A stretch of DNA of 60,762 nt. It comes from Kitasatospora phosalacinea. GTDB taxonomy: Bacteria; Actinomycetota; Actinomycetes; Streptomycetales; Streptomycetaceae. The stretch covers positions 1 to 60,762 of the forward strand of contig NZ_JNWZ01000083.1 in assembly GCF_000716545.1 (NCBI RefSeq), written 5' to 3'. This document shows positions 14,764-22,584 of the stretch, in pieces; positions within the stretch are counted from its first letter, which is position 1; every line of letters starts with the position of its first letter. A program made the translations under genes and the position numbers. The notes below the pieces were generated by a model. It was given only the letters and a program-made list of their open reading frames with translations. It had not been told where the DNA came from and did not search any database.

Positions 14764-15591
14764 ATGGACATCTCCCTGCCCCCGGTCGCCCCCGTCCCGT
14801 CGCCGTACGGCGGCCTCTCCCGCCACGGTGTCAGCTACGCGCTGCGCACCGGTTTCCGCCCGCTGCTGCTGGACCTGCACGTACCGGCCGGGGAGGGGCC
14901 GTTCCCGGTGGCGGTGTGGCTGCACGGCGGCGCGTTCCGGGAGGGCGACCGCCGCTACCTGCCGAGCACGCTGCGGCCCGGTTCGGTGTTCGAGGCGCTG
15001 GTGGCGGCGGGCATCGCGGTCGCGACGGTCGACTACCGGCTCTCCGGCGAGGCCCACTACCCGGCCCAACTCGACGACGTGACGGCCGCGTTGCGCTACC
15101 TGCGGAAGTACGCCGGGGAACTCGGCCTGGACACCGACCGGCTCGGGGTGTGGGGCGAGTCCGCGGGCGGGACGCTGGCCGCGCTCGCGGCGCTGACCAC
15201 CGACGCGGTCACCGCCGCCGTCTGCTGGTACCCGCCCACCGACCTGGCCGCCCTGGGCCACCACGGGCCGGACTCCCCGGTCACCCAACTGCTGGGCGGC
15301 TGCTCGTCCGAGCTCGTCGCGGAGGCCGACCGGGCCAGCCCGGTCCGGCACGTCACCCCCGACGCGCCGCCGTTCCTGCTGGTGCACGGCGTGCAGGACG
15401 ACCTGGTGCCGCTGTCCCAGTCCGAGGCGCTGCACGAGCGCCTGCTCGCGGCGGGCGCCCGCTCCGTCCTGGTGCCGGTCGAGGGGGCCGGGCACTGCTT
15501 CGGCGAGTACCCGGACACCTCGGGGTTGATCGCCGATGCGGTGGCGTTCCTGTCCGCCGAGCTCTCGGTCCGTACCGCACAAGGGAGTTGA
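14764..15591 (+). CDS. Alpha/beta-hydrolase (BD-FAE/esterase type)
   Basis: This 275-aa cytoplasmic esterase has the oxyanion-hole motif LHGGAF, a nucleophile elbow GESAGG, the acid in VHGVQDDLVP and the His in EGAGHCFGE, so the triad is complete. The order and spacing match the BD-FAE/acetyl-esterase group of carbohydrate-active and small-ester hydrolases. The start MDISLPPVAP at 14764 is preferred because the frame upstream runs into IS remnants; an ATG at 14731 is an alternative. It precedes the beta-glucanase genes by nearly 300 bp, and a LacI-type operator lies between, so it is probably a separate transcript. Confidence 0.85.
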   Translation: MDISLPPVAPVPSPYGGLSRHGVSYALRTGFRPLLLDLHVPAGEGPFPVAVWLHGGAFREGDRRYLPSTLRPGSVFEALVAAGIAVATVDYRLSGEAHYPAQLDDVTAALRYLRKYAGELGLDTDRLGVWGESAGGTLAALAALTTDAVTAAVCWYPPTDLAALGHHGPDSPVTQLLGGCSSELVAEADRASPVRHVTPDAPPFLLVHGVQDDLVPLSQSEALHERLLAAGARSVLVPVEGAGHCFGEYPDTSGLIADAVAFLSAELSVRTAQGS

Positions 15592-15678
15592 CGGAACCGG
15601 TCCGGCGGCGCGCCGCCCCTGCCGGGCGACCGGCCGGGGCGCGCGGCCGGAGCGCGGGCCGGAGCGCGCCACTCGCGC

Positions 15679-15692
15679 AGAGAGCGCTCTCA
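15679..15692. promoter_or_regulatory. LacI-family operator, distal copy
   Basis: AGAGAGCGCTCTCA contains the 12-bp palindrome GAGAGCGCTCTC. It closely resembles the CebR-type boxes (TGGGAGCGCTCCCA) that control glucan-use genes in Streptomyces. An identical 14-mer lies 161 bp downstream. Confidence 0.65.
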
Positions 15693-15839
15693 CGAGTACC
15701 GGCGGTCGCTCCGGCATCAGCTTCCAAGGTCTGAAGGGGAGTTGCGGCCAAAGGTCCGAGAAATCCACCGTTCTTTGACATTGCCATGCCGATAACCCGT
15801 CCGTACGATTCAGGCCAACCGGCGGAGGCGCCCCGCCGA

Positions 15840-15853
15840 AGAGAGCGCTCTCA
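15840..15853. promoter_or_regulatory. LacI-family operator, proximal copy
   Basis: The same AGAGAGCGCTCTCA sits just before the ribosome-binding site (AAAGGA) of the GH16 gene, inside the expected 5' leader. Occupancy here would block transcription. The pair with 15679 suggests repressor looping. Confidence 0.7.
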
Positions 15854-15869
15854 AGCAAAGGATTCCACC

Positions 15870-17156
15870 ATGGCTGCTGCCCCACGCACGCGCCGTTGGC
15901 CCCTCGGCGGGTTCGTGCTCCTCCTCGCCACCGCCCTGGTCGCCGCCGCCCCCTTCGGCTCCACCCCCACCGGCACCGCCTCCGCCGCCGCACCGCTCGC
16001 CGCCGCGCCGGTGGCCGCCACCAACTGGGGCGACGACTTCGACGGGCCGTCCGGATCCGCCGTCGACCCCGCCAAGTGGACGATGGAGACCGGCGGTTCG
16101 GGCAACGGAAACCACGAGCTGCAGTACTACACGGCGGGCGCCGCGAACGCCGCGCTGGACGGCCAGGGCCACCTGGTGATCACCGCCAAGCGCAGCACCG
16201 ACCCCGGCCTGTCCTGCTGGTACGGCACCTGTCAGTACACCTCGGCCCGGCTGAACACCTCCCGCACCTTCACCCAGGCGTACGGGCACTTCGAGTCCCG
16301 GATCAAGATCCCGCGCGGACAGGGCATCTGGCCCGCGTTCTGGATGCTGGGCAACGACCTCGGCACGGTCGGCTGGCCCACCAGCGGCGAGCTCGACATC
16401 ATGGAGAACATCGGCCGCGAACCCGGCACCGTGCACGGCACCATCCACGGCCCCGGCTACTCCGGCGCGGCCGGCATCGGCGCACCGTACAGCCTGCCCG
16501 CCGGGCAGTCCTTCGCCGACGCCTTCCACACCTTCGCCGTCGACTGGAGCCCCACCGCCATCACCTGGTCCGTGGACGGCACCGCCTACCAGACCCGCAC
16601 CCCCGCCGACCTGGGCGGCAACCGCTGGGTCTTCGACCACCCGTTCTTCCTGATCCTCAACCTCGCGGTCGGCGGCGACTGGCCCGGCAACCCCGACGGC
16701 TCCTCCACCTACCCGCAGACCATGACCGTCGACTACGTCCACACCACCACCTGGGGCGGCAGCACCGGCGGCACCTACACCGGACGGATCACCGGCCCCG
16801 GCGGCATGTGCATGGACGTGGCGGGCGGCTCCAGCGCCGACAGCACCCCCATCCAGCTGCACAACTGCACCGGCAACGCCGCCCAGCAGTGGACGGTGGG
16901 CACCGACGGCACCGTCCGCGCCCTCGGCAAGTGCCTGGACGTCGCCGCCGCCTCCCACAACGACGGCGCGGCCATCCAGCTCTACACCTGCAACGGCACC
17001 AGCGCCCAGCAGTGGACGCACCGCTCCGGCAACGACTTCCTGAACCCCGGCTCCGGCAAGTGCCTGGACTCCCCCAACGGCTCCGCGGCCGACGGGACGA
17101 AGCTCCAACTGTGGACCTGCAACGGCTCCGGCGCGCAGAAGTGGATCTTCGGCTGA
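15870..17156 (+). CDS. Secreted GH16 beta-1,3-glucanase with ricin-type carbohydrate-binding module
   Basis: This 428-aa exported endo-beta-1,3-glucanase (laminarinase type) begins with a signal peptide of about 39 residues (basic MAAAPRTRRW, hydrophobic core, Ala-rich cleavage region). The GH16 domain covers about 50-300, with the catalytic ELDIMEN at 174-180 (nucleophile E174, D176, acid/base E179) and the usual RIKIPRGQGIWPAFWMLG before it. A C-terminal ricin B-type (CBM13) domain has the repeated QQW/QKW signature (AQQWTVG, AQQWTH, AQKWIF). AAAGGA precedes the ATG. Two identical LacI-type operators upstream suggest induction by glucan oligosaccharides. GH64 follows after 198 bp, which hold no gene. 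Confidence 0.95.
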   Translation: MAAAPRTRRWPLGGFVLLLATALVAAAPFGSTPTGTASAAAPLAAAPVAATNWGDDFDGPSGSAVDPAKWTMETGGSGNGNHELQYYTAGAANAALDGQGHLVITAKRSTDPGLSCWYGTCQYTSARLNTSRTFTQAYGHFESRIKIPRGQGIWPAFWMLGNDLGTVGWPTSGELDIMENIGREPGTVHGTIHGPGYSGAAGIGAPYSLPAGQSFADAFHTFAVDWSPTAITWSVDGTAYQTRTPADLGGNRWVFDHPFFLILNLAVGGDWPGNPDGSSTYPQTMTVDYVHTTTWGGSTGGTYTGRITGPGGMCMDVAGGSSADSTPIQLHNCTGNAAQQWTVGTDGTVRALGKCLDVAAASHNDGAAIQLYTCNGTSAQQWTHRSGNDFLNPGSGKCLDSPNGSAADGTKLQLWTCNGSGAQKWIFG

Positions 17157-17354
17157 CGGAAGGCCGCTGACGGCGCGGTACCGGTGCCGCGGCACCGACC
17201 GCCGCGTCCGCCGACCGCCGCACCGCCGACCACGGGCCGCCCTCACCGGCCCCTCCCCCGGCGCGGCCGACCGGTCCCCCCGCACCCGCCGCCGGTCGGC
17301 CGCGCCCCACCCGTTCCCGCCCCGCCTCCCCACCCGAGAGGACTCCCCCACGCC

Positions 17355-19040
17355 ATGACGCCCCGTCCCCGCCACGCGGCGAAGCTCTCCCGCCGCACCC
17401 TGCTGACCGCCGCTGCGCTCGCCCTGCCCGCCGGGTACCTGGCGATCGGCGGGCAGGCCCAGGCGCAGACGCCCGCGACGCTGCCGCTCGACCTCGCCAA
17501 CACCACCGGCAGCAACACCGTCTACGCGTACGTGGTCGGCCGCGACCCGGCGGCCGGCGGCGGGTGGGCCTTCCTGCGGTCCGACGGTTCCAGCCTGTAC
17601 CACCCGCCGAACCCGGCCAACGACCAGACGCCGCTGGGCGCGGACTGCGCGATCGCGCTGAACGCCTCGGGGGCCGCGCCGCGCCGGGTGACGCTGCCGC
17701 ACCTGGACAGCGGGCGGATCTACTTCTCGGTCGGCGCCAAGCTGACCTTCCTGATGAACCGCGGCGGCGGACTGGCCCTGCCCTCGGTGGTCAACCCGTC
17801 CGACCCGAACATCGACGTCCGGCACGACTTCTGCGAATTCACGTTCAACAACGACCAGTTGTTCGGCAACATCACCTTCGTCGACATGGTCTGCCTGCCG
17901 ATCGCCTTCCAGCTGGAGACCGCCCAAGGGGTCACCCAGACGGTGCGCGGCCTGCCCGCCGACGGCCTGGCCAGGGTGGCGTCCGCGCTGCGCGCGCAGT
18001 CGGGCGTCGACGGTTCGGACTGGAGCCGGCTGGTGGTCAACCGTTCCGGCGCGGACCTGCGGGTGCTGGCGCCCAACCTGGCGATCCGCGGCAACAGCGC
18101 CCTGTTCAGCGGGTACTTCGAGCCCTACGTCGACCAGGTGTGGAGCAAGTACGCGAGCACCGACCTGCGGATCGACACCCAGTACACCTGGGGCGCGTTC
18201 ACCGGCCGGGTCAGCGGCGGCACCCTGAACTTCCCCGGCGCCGGCTCCTTCGCCAAGCCGTCCACGCTGGCGGTCTTCTCGTGCAGCGACACCCCGTTCA
18301 CCACCGGCAACGATCTGATGGGCAACCTGAGCGCCCGCCTGGCCGCCGCGTTCAACCGCACCACGCTGCTGAGCAACCCCGACCAGCCCACCGGCGAGAA
18401 CCCGGCCGCCTTCTACACCCAGCCCCGCACCAACCACTACGCCCGGATCCTGCACTCCACCACGCCCGACGGCCTCGGCTACGCCTTCCCGTACGACGAC
18501 GTCCACCCGGCCGGCGTCGACTTCGAGGGCAAGGTGCAGTCCGGCAGCCCGACCCGCTGGGTGATCACCGTCGGCGGCCTGGCCGGCAGCGGCGGGGGCG
18601 GGGGCGGCGGCACCATCACTCCGCCCCCCGGCGGCGGCAGCGCGTTCGCCACCGTGCAGGCCGAGTCGTACGCCGCCCAGTCGGGTGCGCAGACCGAGGC
18701 GTGCTCGGACACCGGCGGCGGCACGGACGTCGGCTGGCTGGCCAACGGCGACTGGCTGCGCTACTCGTTGGACTTCGGCTCCACCGGCGCGACCCGGATC
18801 GACGCCCGGGTGGCGTCCGGCGCGGCGGCCGGGGTCAGCGGGCTGGTCCAAGTCCGGCTGGGCAGCCCCACGGCCACCCCCGTGGGCAGTTTCGCCGTCG
18901 CCAACACCGGCGGCTGGCAGAGCTGGCGGACCGTCCCGGCGGACCTGAGCCGGATCACCGGCGTCCAGACCGTGTACCTGACCTTCAGCAGCGGCCAGCC
19001 CGCCGATTTCGTCAACCTCAACTGGTTCACGTTCTCCTGA
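17355..19040 (+). CDS. Secreted GH64 beta-1,3-glucanase with CBM6-like module
   Basis: This 561-aa exported enzyme has a Tat-like signal (KLSRRTLLTAAALALPAGYL, ending AQAQT). The family 64 laminaripentaose-producing beta-1,3-glucanase domain follows (about 40-405; recognisable by NIDVRHDFCEFTFNNDQLFG and NHYARILHSTTPDGLGYAFP YDDV). A glycine-rich linker (about 412-428) leads to a C-terminal CBM6-type beta-sandwich (VQAESYAAQSGAQTEACSDT, WLANGDWLRYSLDFG). It probably acts with the upstream GH16 enzyme on fungal or plant callose-type glucan. Whether it shares the GH16 promoter is unclear given the 198-bp gap. Confidence 0.94.
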   Translation: MTPRPRHAAKLSRRTLLTAAALALPAGYLAIGGQAQAQTPATLPLDLANTTGSNTVYAYVVGRDPAAGGGWAFLRSDGSSLYHPPNPANDQTPLGADCAIALNASGAAPRRVTLPHLDSGRIYFSVGAKLTFLMNRGGGLALPSVVNPSDPNIDVRHDFCEFTFNNDQLFGNITFVDMVCLPIAFQLETAQGVTQTVRGLPADGLARVASALRAQSGVDGSDWSRLVVNRSGADLRVLAPNLAIRGNSALFSGYFEPYVDQVWSKYASTDLRIDTQYTWGAFTGRVSGGTLNFPGAGSFAKPSTLAVFSCSDTPFTTGNDLMGNLSARLAAAFNRTTLLSNPDQPTGENPAAFYTQPRTNHYARILHSTTPDGLGYAFPYDDVHPAGVDFEGKVQSGSPTRWVITVGGLAGSGGGGGGGTITPPPGGGSAFATVQAESYAAQSGAQTEACSDTGGGTDVGWLANGDWLRYSLDFGSTGATRIDARVASGAAAGVSGLVQVRLGSPTATPVGSFAVANTGGWQSWRTVPADLSRITGVQTVYLTFSSGQPADFVNLNWFTFS

Positions 19041-19211
19041 CGGGCTGTCAGGTACGGCGCGGTCCGTCAGGTACGGCGCGAGGGCGCCCGGCCCCCGTCC
19101 GGAGCGCCCCCGCGCCGCACCCGTCGCCCGCCGGCCCACCGCACGATCCGCAGGGCGGCCCACCACGCGGCCCACCGCGCGGCCCGTCGGAGGACCCGGA
19201 GGGGGAACACG

Positions 19212-20702
19212 TCAGGAGGGCGCGGTGCCCGCGCGCTCGACCTGGCTGAGCGGGGCGGCCAGCGACTCCAGGCTGCGCCGCTCGGCCCGGACCCCGAGGA
19301 AGGCTTCGACCACGCCCGCGGCCGTCATCAGGGCCGCGCCGATGCAGAACGCGAGCGTGGCGTCGCTGACCTCGCCGCTGCTGACCAGGCCGTTGAAGAG
19401 CAGCGGTCCGGAGATGCCGCCGGCCGCCGTGCCGACCGCGTAGAAGAAGGCGATGCACAGGGCGCGGGTCTCCAGCGGAAAGATCTCGCTGACCGTCAGG
19501 TACGCGGCGCTCGCCCCGGCGGAGGCGAAGAACAGCACGGCCGTCCAGCAGGCGGTCATGGTGGTGGCGCTCAGCGAGCCGTGGTCGAACAGCCAGGCGG
19601 TGCCGAACAGCAGGACGCCGGAGCCGATGTAGCTGCCCGCGATCATCGGTTTGCGGCCGACCGAGTCGAAGAAGTGGCCGAGCAGCACCGGGCCGAGGAA
19701 GTTGCCGACCGCGATCACCGCGAAGTAGTAGCCGGTGCGGCCCGCCGGGACGTCGAAGAACTGGGTGAGGATCACCGCGTACCCGAAGGTGATCGAGTTG
19801 TAGAGGAAGGACTGCCCGATGAACAGCGACAGGCCGAGGATCGTGCGGCGCGGGTAAGTGGAGACCAGGGTGCGGGCAATGGTGACGAAGCCGATCGGGC
19901 CGCGCTCGCGGATCGCGATCGGCGGTTCGTCCACCGGCGGCAGCGGCTTGCCGGTCTCGCGTTCGACGATCGCCTCGGCGTCCCGGACGATCTCCTCCGC
20001 CTCCTCGCCCTTGCCGTGCGTGAACAGCCATCGCGGGCTCTCCGGGACGTGCCGGCGCACCAGCAGGATGACCAGGCCGAGCACCACGCCGATGCCGAAC
20101 GCCAGCCGCCAGCCGACGTCGGTGGCGAACAGCGAGGTGTTCAGCAGCGCGATGGAGGCGAACGCGCCGAGCGCCGCGCCGATCCAGAAGCTGCCGTTGA
20201 CGACCAGGTCGACCCGGCCGCGCACCCGGGCCGGGATCAGCTCGTCGATCGCCGAGTTGATCGCCGCGTACTCGCCGCCGATGCCGAAGCCGGTGAAGAA
20301 CCGGCAGACGAAGAAGAACCACGGCGTCCAGGACAGCGCGGTGACGCCGGTCGCGAGCAGGTAGACGGCCAGGGTCAGCATGAACAGCTTCTTGCGGCCC
20401 AGCCGGTCGGTCAGCCAGCCGAAGAACAGCGCGCCGCAGCAGGCGCCCGCCACGTAGATCGCGGCGGCGACGGTGGTGACCTGGGCGGTGCTGATCGCGA
20501 TGCCGCTGCCGGGTTCGGCGAGCCGGGCGGCCAGGTTGCCGACGATGGTGACTTCCAGACCGTCCAGGATCCAGACGGTGCCCAGGCCGATCAGGATCCG
20601 CCAGTGCCAGGGTGACCAGGGCAGCCGGTCGAGTCTCGCGGGAACGTCGGTCTCGACGACTGCCGGGTCGTCCTCGGCTGTGCGGTGTTGCGGTGCGGAC
20701 AT
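19212..20702 (-). CDS. MFS transporter of the sugar-porter type
   Basis: This 496-aa inner-membrane carrier has about 12 predicted spans. Family hallmarks are present: WLTDRLGRKKLFMLTLAVYL in the first cytoplasmic loop, GFGIGGEYAAINSAIDELIP, and PESPRWLFTHGK at the end of helix 6, the sugar-porter motif. The substrate is unknown; sugar or aromatic acid are both possible for this architecture. GGAGG lies 5-6 bases before the ATG at 20702. It converges with the GH64 gene, and the 171 bp between hold only GGCCCACC-type repeats and no clear terminator. Confidence 0.9.
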   Translation of the reverse strand: MSAPQHRTAEDDPAVVETDVPARLDRLPWSPWHWRILIGLGTVWILDGLEVTIVGNLAARLAEPGSGIAISTAQVTTVAAAIYVAGACCGALFFGWLTDRLGRKKLFMLTLAVYLLATGVTALSWTPWFFFVCRFFTGFGIGGEYAAINSAIDELIPARVRGRVDLVVNGSFWIGAALGAFASIALLNTSLFATDVGWRLAFGIGVVLGLVILLVRRHVPESPRWLFTHGKGEEAEEIVRDAEAIVERETGKPLPPVDEPPIAIRERGPIGFVTIARTLVSTYPRRTILGLSLFIGQSFLYNSITFGYAVILTQFFDVPAGRTGYYFAVIAVGNFLGPVLLGHFFDSVGRKPMIAGSYIGSGVLLFGTAWLFDHGSLSATTMTACWTAVLFFASAGASAAYLTVSEIFPLETRALCIAFFYAVGTAAGGISGPLLFNGLVSSGEVSDATLAFCIGAALMTAAGVVEAFLGVRAERRSLESLAAPLSQVERAGTAPS

Positions 20703-20908
20703 CACGACCTCCGTCGTCCAGCCGCACACCCGGCCCGTCCGGGCGTGCCGCGGGCGCGTCTGCCCCGCCGCGCCCCGAACCATACGTCCGGGCCCCGTGC
20801 CGGATTCCGGGCCCGGCCCGGCCCGGCTCGGCCCCGGCCCGGTGCCGCCAGGGCGCGGCTGAACGGGCCGGCCGGGGGACGACCCCGGCCGGCCCGTTCG
20901 GCCGCGAC

Positions 20909-21775
20909 TCAGCTCCCCGGCTGCGGCCGGGCCTCCAGCCGCCCGGCCAGGACGCGGGTCTCGAAGCGCGGCTGGTCGGCGGTGGCCGGGCCCCGGACCG
21001 GGCGGCCGTCGGAGAGCCGGAAGCGGGAGTGGTGCAGGGGGCACTCCAGGCAGCCGTCGACGATCTCGCCGCCGGACAGGGAGGCCGCCATGTGGGTGCA
21101 GCGGTCGGCGAGGACGGTCCAGCCGTCGTCGTGGGTGCGGACCACGACCACGGGGACGTCCCCGAGCATCCGGCGGACGGGGGCGCCGATGGGGATGTCG
21201 GCGGTCGCCCCGAGCGGGTGCCAGTCGGACGGGGCGAGCCGGGGTTCGGCCTCGGCGTGCGCGGCGCCGGCGGCCTGGTGGTAGGCCAGGTGCCCGCCGA
21301 GCGCGGCGGTCAGGCCGACGACGCCGGTGCCCGCCAGGCCGAGCAGGCGGCCCCGGGCGGTGCGGCCCTGGCAGCGGGCCCGCAGCGAGCAGGCGTGCAG
21401 CAAGGCGGCGGTGGCGGCCCCGGTGGCGTGCACCAGTCCGGTCCGGCGGTGGGCGGGCGGCAACCGGGACCAGTCGACCCAGCCGGCCAGCAGCACCGGC
21501 GGCAGCACAGCCAGCCCGGCGGCGGTGAGTCGGCGGACGGCCCGTTCGTCGCCCCCGGTCAGCTCCAGCAGGCTCGCGGCCGTCCAGCAGCCGATCGGGG
21601 CCTGCGCGAGCGCGGGGTGCAGCGGATGGCCGAGCCACACCCCGTGCAGCACGTCCCTGGCCGGGCCGAGCGGCAGCCGCTGCACGAGCGCGGCGATCCG
21701 CTCCGCCACCGGGTCCAGGAACGTCCAGCTCGCGGGGGCGTCCAGCCGGTCGGCAGCAGCGTGGTAGGTGTCCAT
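20909..21775 (-). CDS. DUF2231-Rieske 2Fe-2S membrane protein
   Basis: This 288-aa fusion joins an N-terminal DUF2231-like membrane domain (GHPLHPALAQAPIGCW, then hydrophobic spans) to a C-terminal Rieske domain with the cluster ligands C-T-H and C-P-L-H-H (DRCTHMAASLSGGEIVDGCL, ECPLHHSRF). A soluble 2Fe-2S cluster tethered to the membrane implies an electron-transfer role, probably respiratory or detoxifying. The start MDTYHAAADRLDAP at 21775 is chosen because the longer frame upstream is a shadow of the 2H phosphoesterase gene. It is an actinobacterial fusion of unknown partners. Confidence 0.88.
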   Translation of the reverse strand: MDTYHAAADRLDAPASWTFLDPVAERIAALVQRLPLGPARDVLHGVWLGHPLHPALAQAPIGCWTAASLLELTGGDERAVRRLTAAGLAVLPPVLLAGWVDWSRLPPAHRRTGLVHATGAATAALLHACSLRARCQGRTARGRLLGLAGTGVVGLTAALGGHLAYHQAAGAAHAEAEPRLAPSDWHPLGATADIPIGAPVRRMLGDVPVVVVRTHDDGWTVLADRCTHMAASLSGGEIVDGCLECPLHHSRFRLSDGRPVRGPATADQPRFETRVLAGRLEARPQPGS

Positions 21776-21825
21776 GTCCTTGCGGCTGTCCGTCCCGCCC
21801 GGCCCCAAACACCCGGCCGCGCCGG

Positions 21826-22584
21826 TCAGCGGCCGGTGGGCGCGTCCGCGAGCCCTTCTTCCGCGAGCCCGTCCGTGGGCCGGTACTCCGAACTGTTCTC
21901 GGGGCTGTCCTCGGGCCCGCGCTCGGGGCTGTCCTCGGGCGGCCCGAGGAGCACCTGGTCCAGCACCGTCCAGTCGATCGTCCATCCGCTCGCCCCACCG
22001 ACGGGTGTCTCGGCCCGGTGCCAGAAGACCTCCACCAGGGCGACCCGGCGCAGTGTCAGCGGGGCGTGTCCGGGCCGGACGCGGTGCAGCAGCACCGTGA
22101 GCGGGTCGGTGTCGGTGTCGGCGGCGGCGTAGCCGGCGCTGAGGTGGATGACCCCGAGGCGGTAGCCGGTGGAGTCGGGGCCGCGGACGGCGTGGATCGC
22201 GGCCCGCACGCGCCGCTGCAGGTCGGCGAGCTCGCCGTCGGGGTGGAGGTCGATCAGCACGCCCCGGGGTGTCACCGTGGCGGATCCGGCCAGCAGCGCG
22301 ACCGGTGCCGTGCCGGCCAGGGCTTCGCGCAGGGCGCCGGCGAGGGCGGCGCGTTCCCGTGCGGTGACGGCGTGCGCGGGTGCGTCGGTGACCATGTCGA
22401 GGGTGACGTGGAGGCGCTCGTCCGGGATCGGCACGATCGGCGCGCCGGACATCGCCGCGCGCACCCCGCTCACCAGGGCGCGCAGCGCGGGTTCGGCGGG
22501 CGGGTCGGGCAGCGCGTAGACCTGGAGGACCCGCAGCCCCTCGGACCACGGGACGGTGCCGAACGTCGGATCGAAGCGCCTCAT
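21826..22584 (-). CDS. 2H phosphoesterase (2'-5' RNA ligase / cyclic phosphodiesterase-like)
   Basis: This 252-aa protein carries the two HxT/S motifs that define the 2H phosphoesterase superfamily: HVTLDM in the first half and HLSAGY in the second. Such enzymes open 2',3'-cyclic phosphates or ADP-ribose 1'',2''-cyclic phosphate, or ligate 2'-5' RNA. The last 40 residues are an acidic low-complexity tail (GPPEDSPERGPEDSPENSSE). Its ATG overlaps the stop of the triple-Nudix gene (ATGA), so the two are translationally coupled. This suggests linked chemistry on nucleotide-derived cyclic phosphates. Confidence 0.85.
   Translation of the reverse strand: MRRFDPTFGTVPWSEGLRVLQVYALPDPPAEPALRALVSGVRAAMSGAPIVPIPDERLHVTLDMVTDAPAHAVTARERAALAGALREALAGTAPVALLAGSATVTPRGVLIDLHPDGELADLQRRVRAAIHAVRGPDSTGYRLGVIHLSAGYAAADTDTDPLTVLLHRVRPGHAPLTLRRVALVEVFWHRAETPVGGASGWTIDWTVLDQVLLGPPEDSPERGPEDSPENSSEYRPTDGLAEEGLADAPTGR

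Noticed and set aside
15810..19175. Very long minus-strand open frame (over 1,100 codons) opposite the glucanase genes
   Set aside because: It is the antisense shadow of GH16 and GH64, with Gly/Val/Arg-rich low-information translation and no ribosome-binding site.
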